64,000 bases of DNA from Raphanus sativus (Eukaryota > Streptophyta > Magnoliopsida > Brassicales > Brassicaceae): NCBI RefSeq assembly GCF_000801105.2, contig NC_079514.1, positions 5,828,001-5,892,000 on the forward strand. Reading direction: 5' to 3'. Position 1 is the first letter of the stretch. Each line of letters starts with the position of its first letter. Below are positions 21,087 through 32,342 of the stretch, piece by piece. A model generated the notes under the pieces. That model was given only the letters and a program-made list of their open reading frames with translations. It was not told the origin of the DNA and ran no database searches. Made by a program: the position numbers and the translations under genes.

Positions 21087-21242
21087 TCACCCAATTGATT
21101 TTCCAAAATTGTAAAACACAAAGCACAACATCTGAATCTCTGGAATTCCATAGTTCTGCTTCCACAGTTGAACGATGCTGACTCGGACTCTCCACTTGGT
21201 AGTTAGGGGCTTCAAATCGGAAACAGAATTGAAGGCTGCCAT
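21087..21242 (-). pseudogene. RPA1-like (OB-fold/DUF223-type) N-terminal fragment
   Basis: A 51-codon open frame, MAAFNSVSDLKPL then TTKWRVRVSIVQLW, matches the N-terminus of the plant OB-fold replication-protein-A-like proteins that plant Helitrons often carry. It ends at a premature TGA after KSIG. Further along the same strand (~20945-20899), EPNDLPEIDDLRRQ followed by a stop may be a distant exon of the same remnant. Same orientation as the Helitron. Single-stranded-DNA binding is the family role; this copy is too short to work. Confidence 0.6.
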
Positions 21243-22284
21243 TATATGTTTTTTAAAATTCGGATACTCGATGCTAGGTTTTAATTAAAAGGACAGTGGT
21301 GTATAGTTGTGTGGTCAATGAAACGAATTTATATACAATAAAGTAGTAAAAGTGGTAACTATTTACTAATTCAATTACCATATTTCTTGCACATCAAGAT
21401 CAGCTTGAAGTTTTTTTTTTCCCCTAAAAATCAGCTTGAAATTTGCCTTGACAAAATCAATAATTGGAAAAAGAAATAGAATCGGCATAAACGATTTCAG
21501 TTAAGGGCGCCAATTTCGTGGTATCATCAAACAATTTCGGAAACATTTGTAGATTGATGGTAAAACTTAACTTATATTGTTAGTAATTATGACAAAGACA
21601 ATCCATGATTACACGATATTCAAAATGGTCAGCTGAATAATCAATCAAAGATTAGATGTTACCAATCAAGATGATTGCTGAGTCAAAATGTAGTATATGA
21701 TATTTGCAAAATTTATAATGTGGATCAATCATATTTTTTAATCAAGATACTCCTTAAATAAATTACATATTGTAAAAAAGGAAACATGTGACTGTATTTT
21801 CAGGAAACATGTGACTGTATTATCACTTTGGTTCGTATATATTACATATTTTTACATATTTAAATGTGATAATATGAAAGGTAGTATTTCCAATTAGCTT
21901 CGTAAATCAGACATAATACCTATAAAATACATATAATAATAAAATGAGTATAGATTTTTTTTGAGATGAACTTGGTGCCATAGACTAACTTTTGTTGGAT
22001 GTTGATTTTACATTACACATGCCATAGATATACGAACCACAGTGATTCATGGTCCTAAAATGAGTATAGTTTTGTTAGACAAACCCGAACCGTAATATAT
22101 GAATGGTAACAATATCGTATAACATTATAGATAGCATTGTTTCCATGTGTTATAACTATATTATTAGTTAATGACTGATTGAAATCGATAGCATTGTTTC
22201 CATTTGTGTAACATCGGTAATGTCAAAAAAAAATAAAAATAAAGGTGATATGAATAACATGAGGCATATACTATATGAACATTA

Positions 22285-22443
22285 GAGTGGCACAAAAAGT
22301 AAATATTCTAGGCAAGGGTGGACAATTGAAAAAATGATCTAAGGTGAAATATGGAGATGACACCTAAGTAATGGCATGGTTGTAAATCACACATGAAGCT
22401 AAGATTTCTTTTATAATGGTCTCCTCAAATAATAGTAAGGGGA
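22285..22443 (-). repeat. Second Helitron 5' terminus
   Basis: Similar to 23400-23566, including the terminal block ctcctcaaataatagtaagg and GA followed by T. This suggests two Helitron 5' ends in tandem, or a duplicated end, within one insertion. Only one hairpin 3' end (18883) is evident. Confidence 0.65.
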
Positions 22444-22449
22444 TTAACA

Positions 22450-22641
22450 ATATATATATATATTCTAGGATCAAAAAAAAAATATATATATATATATATG
22501 TATGTAATATAAATATATATGTTCTAAGATCAAAAGACGGGTATATATATATATATTTTCTTGGATCGAATATTTTATAAACATACAAAAGTTTAATATA
22601 TATATTTTCTTGGATGGAAGTTATAATGCTGATACTAACAT

Positions 22642-22677
<36 letters not shown>

Positions 22678-23380
22678 CAAAATGATGGATGTTACATTAT
22701 TTTTATAAATATGGTAACCTCAAATATGAAACATTAAAATTAAAATCACTAATCATATCAATCATGCTTTACCATACCAATCAAGAAACATAAATCAATA
22801 ATAATGTACGATCTGATTACGGACTTAACATAAATCAATCATAACAAAAACGTTCATATTCAATAATGACATTTATTGTATCATTTAATCCCTCTACATT
22901 ATGCCTTCATTGTAATATAACAATACAAAAGTATAAAAATTAGTTTTTTTCACGAAATGATGGATGTGTAATAAAATATGAGCATTTATTATATATATAT
23001 ATATATGTTCTTGGATCAAAAATATAAATATATATATTCTAGAATAAATATATATATATATATATATTCTAGGATCAAATATATATATATATGTGTTCTT
23101 GGATCGAATATTTTATGAACATACAAAAGTTTAATATATATATGTTCTTGGATAGAAGTTATAATGCTGATATAATATCTATATACATAAAAAAGCATTG
23201 GGTATAATATATATATACATAAAAAAGCATTGGGTATAATATAAAAGTTATAATACGTAAATATAAAAGTTATAATACGTAAAATATTTCCTGCGATGAA
23301 GAATTTATAAACATAAAAAAGTTTAATATAAGAGAAAATATGTTCGACATTAACTATATAGCATTGAACATTAACTATAT
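22450..23380. repeat. TA-rich microsatellite with interspersed short units
   Basis: Many (TA)n runs separated by ttctaggatcaaa / gttcttggatcgaa units. A ~90-bp block (gttcttggatcgaatatttt ... aagttataatgctgata) occurs at ~22548-22636 and ~23093-23170. Low complexity; no coding value in the apparent open frames. Confidence 0.7.
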
Positions 23381-24498
23381 GCATTGATTATAACATATGT
23401 GCACTACAATGGCATGAGATGTAAATGTTCTAGTCAAGGATGGGCTTTTGAAAAATTGGGGTAAGATGAAATGTGGAGATGCCACATAGGAAATGGCACT
23501 CATGTAATAAACACATGGGCTAAAGGTTATTTTCATAAGTGGTCTCCTCAAATAATAGTAAGGGGATTCCATATTAATTTAGGAAATTAGGTTGATTTAT
23601 TCTTTATATAAACTATGTCTCTTGTAACATTATTTGGATGAGATTCTAATATAATTCTTCCATAAACATTTTTGTGTTCTCTACTTTCATCAATTTGTCA
23701 GTTTGTCTGTATAATCCCTATATCTTAGATTTTTTAACACGAGAGAGGAACAATCTACCGAGTTTTGAATCATGTTATGGGCTCATCTCTCCGGTGTTGT
23801 GGATAGACGAGAAAACCAAAGATTACCTTGTTATAGGGATGTTAGATGAAGAAAATATGGTTTCTATCAAGAAAGAAGATAACTCGTGGAAACCAATCAC
23901 CCAGCTGTCATTGTCATCTATCGAGGATTGTTTTAGCATGATATACAAGGATCACAAGCTTTACTGTCTCAATTATTATAAACTCACCATTTTTTATTTT
24001 TCTGGACATGTTCCCTTGCAAGTTTTCAAAATCAGCGTACGTAGATGCATAAAAAGAGCAGTAGGTGGAGCCTCTAGAATTCCTGGGACCATCCCATGCA
24101 AACGCTATTGGGCTTGTTTTAAGAATAATGTGGTAGTCACTGTAGATGGGGATGTCTTAATTGTTAATAGCATGCGGGCGGATATGTCCTACATATGGAA
24201 CTTTAAAATCTACAGGATGGGTTCATCGAAGGGGAGCAAGTGGGTGGAAGTTGTTTCTTTGGGAGACGAGGCGATTCTTCTGGAGTTGGGTATCACAGTG
24301 CTTGCCAAGGACATTGAAGGAATCAAGAGAAACTCGATCTACTTTAATGGTTCTGATTCAGTAAATCCATATGATGAAAATGATATCTTCATATTCAATC
24401 TCGACACGAAGAAGGTTGAACAACCACATCAATTTGTTTGTTCGTCCGTCTTATGCTCTAATGCAAGATGGTTCTTACCAAGTTTCAAACGCGAATGA

Positions 24499-26598
24499 TT
24501 AATCATTATAAATATGTTTGCTATATTATTTTGAATTAGAAATCTAGATAACATTTATAGGTATATAATTTTGTACTTAAAAATATCCATTCGTTTCTCG
24601 GTTCAATTTCATTTTTGGTTCATAGGTTCAATTTCATTTTTGGTTCATAGATAGTGATTATTTATGAATTTGGATCAGTTTAGGTTTAGTTTTTTTCTGT
24701 AAGTCTCGGTTTCTTGGTTCCTTCTTGACATGTGCACTATCTTATATAATAATGTATATAAATAATATTTAGTTTCAAAATAAATCCGCACTTTTTACAA
24801 GTATTTTACAGGTGTATTTGAATTATGAATACAAACCTTAACGGAACCAACCTAAACCTAAACAACAAAATGTCAAATATCTAATTAGATCCAAATGTCT
24901 AGAACTGGAAGGACTCAAAATTGAAATGAACTGATCTATATCCAACCCGAAGATTCGATGGCCACGCTTATTCTATTTCTTATTATATTTTGTGTGCATT
25001 TTATAATAGTTACATTTTTCAAAATGGTGAGAATTGAGATTAATTGATATTTTGGCTAATTTAATAGTATAGATTTATAGAGTTTTTAATATAATTTTAA
25101 AACTTATATTAAATAACAACATTTTATAATAAATATCTTATAATTTTCTATTACTATATATTTAAAATGATTACCAGAAGTCGAACCGATATACCAAGTA
25201 ATCTAATATGTAATCGGGTATTGTTTTTAAATATATATATGATTTAATAACCCACAAAAACTATTTTTTTTAAATTAAAGAAAACCTTTTCAGTTTGATT
25301 ATATGTTTTTTTTCTTAACACTTTTATTATATGTTTGTGTTCAAATAATTTTTATATTCTCTGTTTCTAAAGAATTACTCGAAATTTGCATTTTTCAAAA
25401 ATTTAACAATTTATGACGACACAATACAAATGCAAATGATCAAAAAAATTATGGATACATATCCCAAATTTGCAAAAAAAAAAATTCAGATTCTCAAATT
25501 ATTAAATTCTTCATTAAATAATTTACGGCTTCCAAAATTTCAAGATTCGTTTCAAATAAGTTTGAAGGGCTTTAATACTTATCCAGTAACAACTCTCTCC
25601 TTTAAACAAACGGCAACAATATAAAATTAAATATCTAAAAAAAATTGTCGGATTATAGATCTTAGTGTTACATTATAATATAAAAGAATCTTATAATAAA
25701 TATTAAAAATGTTATAAAATTAACAAATATCCCACGTGAAGCATGGGAAATGAATCATCAAAATAGATAATATATACAAATGTAATATTAACAATTTGAA
25801 TGACATATAATTGTAATTTTGGTATTACAATTTAAAGATTACATACTATTTTAATAAACTATATATACATTTTTGAGATATTCAATAACATTTATGATAG
25901 ATTATATACTTCTTTTAGTTACTAATCCATACCTAGGACGGGCCAAACCTAATTATTTTATATAGATAGCTTCCTCAATTAAGATTTAAGACTACATTTT
26001 ATGAGAATGTAAATAATCTCTCTCTTTTCGTATTGAACACATGCTATGATTGGGTTGGATCATCTTCAGAGGCGCCGACGACTATGGCCGCGGGGCAGCT
26101 CTGGGAGGGCTTCTTGACGGTGAATGGCGACGGGTGAGTTTGGCACATCTGCCTATGTTAGGCTTGTTAGCTCTGGATCCCGATTGAAAGCTCTCAGTGT
26201 CCACCTGAGGGTATCTTTGTGCTTCCATTTTCCTTCTTTCCCACGACCTTATTTTCTCTTGCTAAAGTTGTTTATAGATATAGTCAAACATTGGTAGCCT
26301 GCTACTGTTTTTTCGGCTAACTGGAACACACTGTACTGATTTTCCTTTTTGGGGTAGCTTAATATATATTTTAAATTTAAAAGATAAAAACTTTTTCGCT
26401 TTAATACACTTCAGCCAACACCAGGGGAGAAGGTATATATTATCAAACATGAGTTCAAAGGTATTATCAAACATTTTAACTTACGCACGATTAGTGTAAA
26501 TTAACTGGGCTCAACATTTTAATAGGGGAAAGGTATTATCATTTATCCAACATGAGTTCAAAGAGGAAGCAAACCTATCGTATAAAAGCTCAATATGG
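24499..26598. other. Long AT-rich spacer
   Basis: No gene is supportable. Around 26060-26230 there is a GC-richer patch (cagaggcgccgacgactatgg...) that could be the remnant of a retroelement leader. At 25949 a CTAA followed by T after cctaggacgggcc could be a worn Helitron end. From ~26400, the DNA is paralogous to the flank of the third F-box gene (about 42590-42980). Confidence 0.4.
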
Positions 26599-26622
26599 GA
26601 AGAAGAGAGATATATTAATATC

Positions 26623-28266
26623 GTGGCCCGTATCAAGAAAAGAACTATCAGCTGGTCATCGAAACTCTTCTCTCGTGCTGGCAAACTGATCATGCTACGG
26701 TCTGTCCTATCAGCCATGCCTGCACACGCTATGTCTTGCTTCAAACTCCCTCAGTCTCTATGTGCTCAAATACAATCCCTCCTAACTAGGTTCTGGTGGG
26801 ACTCTGCTCAAGACAAAAGACGCATTGCTTGGGTTTCATGGGCGAAAATAACTAAACCAAAAAAGCATGGAGGTTTGGGTTTAAAAGATATTGCTACCTT
26901 TAATGATGCTATGCTTGCGAAGCTCAGCTGGAGGATTCTGAAGAATCCACAATGTCTCCTTGCTCGCTGTCTCTTGGGAAAGTATTGCAAAGAGGACAGC
27001 TTCCTCTCAATTAAGCCTTCAAAATCTTCCTCACATGGCTGGAGAGGCGTACTTATTGGCAGGGATTTACTTGCAAAACAGTTGGGATGGATAGTGGGTA
27101 CAGGCGCTGACATCTCGATCTGGAATGACCCCTGGCTATCCTCGACAGAACAACTAAGACCCTACGGTCCTGCACCGGAACACTTACAAGACCTCAAAGT
27201 CTCAGACCTTATGCGTCCTGATTCCACAGAATGGGATACGCAAGCTCTGGACCTCTTCCTCCCCTGCTATAAAGCCTCTATCTTTCTTATCAAACCCTCC
27301 GTATGCAACGCTCCTAATGAGCTTGTGTGGCTCAAAACAGCTTCAGGAGTGTACTCCACGAAGTCAGGTTATCACGCTCAATCTGAGACATCGACTCAGG
27401 AGGAACCTACGGACCCTGCAAACACAATTGACTGGTTAGCTTGTGTTTGGAATCTCAAAACTGCAGAAAAAATCAAGTTATTTCTATGGAGTGCCTTACA
27501 TAATGGATTGCCAGTGGGGGAGCAACTCTCAATCAGAAACATTCCCATCCAGAACCGCTGCCCAAGATGCAATGAGATGGAATCAGTGACCCATATGCTC
27601 TTCCACTGTACCTTCGTTAAGGATGATTGGGAAAGTGCTCCTCTGTCTTCGCCGGTGATCCCAGCCCTCCTTCAAAACAGCGGTGAAGCCCTAAGCTTAC
27701 TACGAAGAATCCCCTCGCTCCCTCCTGTTGGATTAGGCCCCGGTTCACTACAAGCTTGGATTTGCTGGAATATCTGGATTTCCAGAAACCAGCTCATCTT
27801 CCAGAAACGGTCTTTCTCGCCTGCGGAGACACTGCTAAAAGCTATACAAGAAGCTCGCGAATGGACCCTAGCTCAAGCCCCAACTCCCTTATCTCCAAAT
27901 CGACGAAGCAGTATCGCCTTTGATCCCTCCACCGAGCTGTTCAGAACATGCATGTTCACTGATGCTGCTTGGAATCCATTGACGAAAAGCGCTGGATTTG
28001 GATGGATCATCGATGATGCTGGATCATCATCATCTCACTCGGCGGCCTCGCTCTCTGTAGCATCGCCTCTTGTTGCGGAAGCTATGGCGTTGAGAAGCGC
28101 CATGATCTCTGCTCTCAATGGTGGTTTTAACGCTCTTCACGTCTTCTCTGATTCTCAGATTTTGATCAATCTGGTGATCTCCAAACAGAGAAACCTTGAG
28201 ATCGCGGTTATACTCACTGACATCTATCTTCTAATTCCTCTGTTTCATGTAATCAAGTTTAAGGCT
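26623..28266 (+). pseudogene. LINE ORF2 C-terminal part (RT end, zf-RVT, RNase H)
   Basis: A long open frame. End of the RT thumb: SWSSKLFSRAGKLIMLRSVL. Then WASQ-type linker sequence, the zinc-binding RT domain with KIKLFLWSALHNGLPVGE and CPRCNEMESVTHMLFHC, and a plant LINE-type RNase H with three acidic residues (FTDAAWN, VAEAMALRSA, VFSDSQILINLV). It has no internal stops, so it is a young copy. It lacks the endonuclease and most of the RT, so it cannot move by itself. The remaining RNase H end (ANDKADSIAKHALSSLYQP) lies beyond the CACTA element at 30940-31008, in frame. Confidence 0.9.
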
Positions 28267-28269
28267 ATC

Positions 28270-30936
28270 CACTACAAGAAAATAGTCATATTGCAATAGT
28301 GATATATTGTTGCAATATGCTCGTATATTGTTGCAAATATGAAATTGCAATAAAATTGTAATAAATTTTAACTTCTTGCTGTTTGAATGTTGCAAATTCA
28401 TGTTTGTCGCATACATGTAGCAAAATTAGCAACAAAAAAAGTTGTTGCTATTTATGTCATACTATTGCAACAATTTTTTTATTACAATTTTGTTGCATAT
28501 TTACAACGTATTTTGTAACCCTAAATAGTGGAAAGATTGCTACTTAAAATATATAGTAAACAACATTGCAAATTTGCAATTAATTTTTTTTCTTGAAATT
28601 TAGTAGTCTTGGTGCAAAAAAAAAAATAATATTATTTTGGCACAATCAACATATGGATGCAATTTAAAATTGTTACGAAATCTGCTATAAAGATATAGAA
28701 AATGTTGTTGTAATTTTTTTTTATAATTACTTTTAAATAATAAATTTGGTGCAAATATTTTGTGACAGTGATTAACAAATTAATAGTTGATATTATCTGT
28801 CTTGCATAAATTAATTATTTTCGTATTTTTGTTATAAGAAATATTATATGTGTTATTTATTTTACATTAAATACATTTATAATAAACAAAAGTCAAATGA
28901 CCATCTTTATTAAATAAATTGAAATATTAAAAATTTCAACAGTGCATTAATAGAGAAAAAACCCAGCAATAATTTGAAACTGGAAAGAACTAATAAAAAA
29001 TTAAGAAAAATAACTAAAGCATCCAATTAAAACTTAATTGTTAACACTCTTGGATAGATAGCTGGCCAAAACTTATTCTCCAAGCCCTCAAGATTGTTCA
29101 GCCTTTATTTGATCTTTCAATGACGACTGTCATTTTACCATTGATTGAAACTTCACTAAGAAAGCTCTTAGAACAAACACACAACCTTTTGTGGAATCAA
29201 CCAACTGTAGAATATAATATATGTAAGACAAAAAATCTATGAAGAAATCTAGAAAAAATATATAAGAAGATTTTAAAAGTACTATATTGCACTACCTTCA
29301 AATATATTTCATTCTTTTTCTCAGAAAGTTAACTCTTCAGTTGTTAGGATATCATCTTGAAGCATATGACATCATTGCCATCTGATTCATCTGAAAATTT
29401 TACAAGATCAGCCTTAACACATAAAAGCAATTAATGAAGGATATATAACATACAAGGAAAAAGAAGAATTATTGGAGATGAGTTACTTCGGAAGAAATAC
29501 AGTTCGCAAAAGTCAGATGAATTATTAAAAACACCCTATAAGATGTACCTGTATATATATATGAAAAGAATAAAATCTAAGTGACTCGTGATAATTGGTA
29601 TACATATCTTTTATTGTTATTATCGAAACAAACTAAAATCAAGTGACATATAAGTCGGAAACAACATTGGCACAATAAAAATATTCTAGTAGTTGCTAAG
29701 GGATTACAACAAGAAAGATTACGTAAACAAATTAATTACGTACGTTTTTTTTTTTGACTAGATTTGAATTAATTACATACGTTACAATCCATTTAGCAAC
29801 AATGAAGCAAAAAAAAATTTGAGAAGTTACCTGTGGCTGTTCTGTATCTTCTTCACGTGATTACGGACTAGCCGACATAGTAAAACAAGAACTTGGCAGA
29901 GAAGAAACAAGAATTATACTAAAACTGACTGTATTAGTAAAACATATTCAAAAAAAACATGAGATATGTGTCTCTGGAGATTCGAGAAGAGGCCAAGTTA
30001 ATTAAGAATTCTTAACACTCACATCAAAGAAGTGGCAAAGCCAAAAGTACATAAGATGGTAGTCTCTTAGTATAAAACAATGTTTGATTTATGCAAATAG
30101 TAATATGCTAACTATAAAGACAAACAGTAGTGGATGACCTATGGAGTTTCAAAACACGCACCTGTCCCAGTTTGAATCAGTGAAAGGTTGATCAAATGTC
30201 TGAATTGCATTGTTTGAGAATCTTGAGATAGTACATCATCATGATCTGAGTATAGTTCCTCATCAAGGACATCATGAAGGTCGACAAATTGTTCTTGTTG
30301 GTCAGCTAAATTGTCGACTGTGATAAATGGATCAGCCACAGCAATTATTTCACCACTCTCATATTGTAGCTTAGATGAGGATATGATATAAAATATACCT
30401 AATCTGCTTGGCTAGCAAAGATAAACGGATCATGTTTTCCGTATCGTCTGTCGATTAACATCAATGACCCCATATTTGTTTATGCGTATTCCTTTATCCA
30501 TTGTTGTGTCATACCGATTGCATCTGAAAAGTATAATTCTAAAACCAACAATTCTTAGATAATACATCTCAAATATTTGTGTTATGATTACGTAACATTC
30601 TGATTCATTTTTGTTTTGAATAAGAATTAAAAGATATAATTACTGTCATGTTTTTCGTCACATATTGTTTTATATATCTTTTGCAAATTAGCAATGATTC
30701 AAAACTGTTGAATATTTCTAGCAAAATTTGCAAAAAAAATTGTTTATGTTGCAAAATGTTGCATTTTAGTAATGAAAACATGCGACATATATTGTGGTTG
30801 TGATTTTGCAATGAAGTTGTAATGAAACTGTAACGAATATTCATTATTGCAAAAGTATTGCAATAATCATAGCAAATTATCAACATAAATGGATGTTGCA
30901 ATTTTTTTGTTGCAATATAGTTATTTTCTTGTAGTG
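28270..30936. mobile_element. Non-autonomous CACTA (En/Spm) transposon
   Basis: 2667 bp. Ends CACTACAAGAAAATAG (left) and its inverted complement CTATTTTCTTGTAGTG, with small changes (right): the canonical CACTA terminus. Flanked by the 3-bp direct repeat ATC (28267-28269 and 30937-30939), the length produced by this superfamily. Subterminal regions are crowded with TTGCAA-type motifs in both orientations, the probable transposase binding sites. It contains a worn transposase remnant and needs a transposase from elsewhere. Confidence 0.95.
30139..30560 (-). pseudogene. CACTA transposase remnant (DUF4216-like)
   Basis: On the minus strand, broken frames read RCNRYDTTMDKGIRINKYG then VIDVNR, and RYGKHDPFIFASQAD with VYF. 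This matches the pattern RC-W(F/Y)DT ... G-R-(D/N)KYGI--V ... DPFILASQA-QV(Y/F)Y of the C-terminal DUF4216 part of plant CACTA transposases. It runs into an open frame ADPFITVDNLADQQEQFVDL. Several stops and shifts. Confidence 0.6.
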
Positions 30937-31050
30937 ATCCCTAGAGCAGCTAACGATAAAGCTGACTCCATAGCCAAACATGCTCTCTCCTCTTTGTACC
31001 AACCTTAATTTCCGGTTTAATAAAATTCTGAATTTACACAAAAAAAAAAA

Positions 31051-31949
31051 GGGAATACTGACCAACTATGCTGGTGACCAAAGCTCTTTCTCAAAAAAAA
31101 AAAACTATGCTGGTGATTATCTTTAGGATAGGTCTTTACTAAAGACTCTTTAGGATAGGTGCACAAAAAAATGTATTTCAATATTTATTAGGAATCATGT
31201 CACACCCCTACTTCTTTAATGGATCCGCCAATGACCAAAACAGAATTTCATTACGAAAACCTATCACTAGCTATAATAATTTTGAATCACATCTAACTGT
31301 GAAAGATTAAAAGAATGCTTCATATATTAATATAAAATTAAATGGGTAATGACAGTTGTAAAATCTAAATGCGAAAGTATAGTAACTTTGGTAGATGAGT
31401 CCATTTTAATCTGAAAATTCGTAAAATAAAATTAAACTAAACCATTCGGGGTAAGAAGATTATGATCCATGTAATATAAAAATACAGACATATAAAACAA
31501 TTTTGGCTTTGCATTGTATTTTAAACACGAATTTAATTTGCTTTACTATTTTCATAAAACTCGGGAAAGATTTATAACTTCTTAGTTATATCTAAATTAA
31601 CTTTTGTGTATATAATTAATTAAGAAACTGTAACTTTAATAGTTTGAAGTGTCTTCAAAATTTAAAATGTTGCGATTTCTTCAGTGTTGAGTTTATATAT
31701 GATAATTTATCTGAAAATTATATCAGTTGAAAATAACATGAATCAATTATTTTTGTATTATAGATTAATAAAGTCGATTAAAAATATTTAATATTATATA
31801 AATAATATTGATATTATTTATACTAGTTGAGTTGCTAATCATGAAACAAACATCAAAATCCAAGTATATAATGTATATCATTGGGAGGGTTTGAGTATCA
31901 TACGACGTGACAGTTTCAAACGATCGGTTAATCCCATCCATGACCAAAT
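31051..31949. other. Spacer right of the LINE, with a direct repeat
   Basis: Starts with tactgaccaactatgctggtg, paralogous to 42980-43080. It contains the first copy (31641-31823) of a 180-bp repeat also present at 34802-34982. No genes. Confidence 0.5.
31641..31823. repeat. 180-bp direct repeat, copy 1 (partner 34802-34982)
   Basis: From gtttgaagtgtcttcaaa to ttgatattatttata, the two copies are almost identical, 3.16 kb apart in the same orientation. Between them lie a Helitron and unassigned sequence. No coding. Confidence 0.85.
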
Positions 31950-32342
31950 CTAGAAAATAGACAGACTAGATGAGTATGCGTATATCTGGAATCTAACATG
32001 GAGAAATAGAGAACAAAACAGAGCCAAGGTCAACTTGCCAGACACAAACCAAAGGGCTGAGTATGTGACCAAAACAGTGGTCATCATGAACCGGTTGTAT
32101 GTAAACCGGCAAGTCATCCTTGGCTCAATTCCACTCTCTGTTCCTTCATGCAAGACCTTCTGACACAGCGAGAGACTCCCATCGTTGTCTCTCGATCTAG
32201 AGCTGCTTTTCAAATGTGTTATCTTTTCCTTTGACTCATGTGTTGTGGTAAAGTCTAGTTGAGATGCATTGGCATTTATAGGCATACAAAGGCGACAGAT
32301 TTTGTATATTATATTATCCTTGATTCCATTTCCGATATGCAT
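31950..32342 (-). CDS. Hypothetical 130-codon open frame
   Basis: Open frame from MHIGNGIKDN. The middle is polar (SSSRSRDNDGSLSLCQK) and the C-terminal half has a hydrophobic stretch (TVLVTYSALWFVSGKLTLAL) that could span a membrane. I recognise no family, and codon use and context do not decide. It could be chance or part of a decayed gene. Low confidence. Confidence 0.2.
   Translation of the reverse strand: MHIGNGIKDNIIYKICRLCMPINANASQLDFTTTHESKEKITHLKSSSRSRDNDGSLSLCQKVLHEGTESGIEPRMTCRFTYNRFMMTTVLVTYSALWFVSGKLTLALFCSLFLHVRFQIYAYSSSLSIF

Larger units (their letters stand above)
18883..23566 (-). mobile_element. Helitron (~4.7 kb) nested in the Copia 3' LTR
   Basis: Minus orientation. The 3' end is CTAG (18883-18886) preceded on the minus strand by a perfect 7-bp hairpin (cctgcgc-ctt-gcgcagg, 18894-18910). 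The 5' end is TCCCCTTACTATTATTTGAG at 23566. The flanks are A and T, and joining them restores the LTR sequence (compare 18200-18225), so both borders are exact. It lacks Rep/helicase sequence and is non-autonomous. It carries an RPA-like fragment (21087-21242), internal direct repeats, and a second copy of its own 5' end at 22443. Confidence 0.88.
18098..23700 (+). mobile_element. Small non-autonomous Copia element, with a nested Helitron
   Basis: Inserted in the F-box gene with target duplication GTTTG (18093-18097 and 23701-23705). Layout: 5' LTR 18098-18330, tRNA primer site at 18331, internal region of only ~450 bp, polypurine tract, then a 3' LTR split into 18784-18882 and 23567-23700 by a Helitron. 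LTR length is ~233 bp in both copies once the Helitron is removed. The internal region keeps only a gag-like remnant. It resembles TRIM/SMART-like or internally deleted Copia elements, which need proteins supplied by others. Confidence 0.9.
17734..24498 (+). pseudogene. F-box/DUF295 gene split by a Copia element
   Basis: The 5' part (17734-18097) encodes MSSNVVSAMVVTPSGPKRN, the F-box (SELPLDLMRLVFQRLGFADF) and the following region. Relative to the intact paralogue at 41249-42412 it has a 4-bp deletion near 17867 that shifts the frame. The gene stops at GAGGTTTG and resumes after the insertion at 23706. It then reads without interruption to the normal end NARWFLPSFKRE at 24498. The 3' half is ~95% like the paralogue by eye. 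Two lesions (frameshift and 5.6-kb insertion) inactivate it, but the long open 3' half suggests the insertion is not ancient. Confidence 0.92.
26599..31050 (+). mobile_element. 5'-truncated LINE (L1 type), split by a CACTA element
   Basis: Begins inside the reverse transcriptase frame. It continues through zinc-binding RT and RNase H domains, is interrupted at 28270-30936, and finishes with a stop at 31006-31008, AATAAA and a terminal A-run ending at 31050. The left and right flanks (gctcaatatggga / gggaatactgacc) match the unoccupied paralogous site near 42960-42985, confirming both borders approximately. 5' truncation and an A-tail are the signature of LINE insertion. Confidence 0.9.

Noticed and set aside
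22630..22680. CRISPR-like or tandem array from the repeated TA blocks
   Set aside because: Plant nuclear context, simple TA microsatellite, no unique equal-length spacers.
22364..23384. Open frames rich in Tyr and Ile on the minus strand
   Set aside because: Translation of TA microsatellites, not protein-like.
25730..25955. Possible Helitron hairpin (cccacgtgaagcatggg) and CTAA end
   Set aside because: No CTRR next to the hairpin and only a weak stem near the CTAA; kept as a remark under the spacer, not called.
26080..26260. GC-rich patch as a start of a LINE or a small gene
   Set aside because: Frame (MAAGQLWEGFLTVNGDG) stops quickly and does not join the LINE, whose 5' border is set by the paralogous empty site near 26599.
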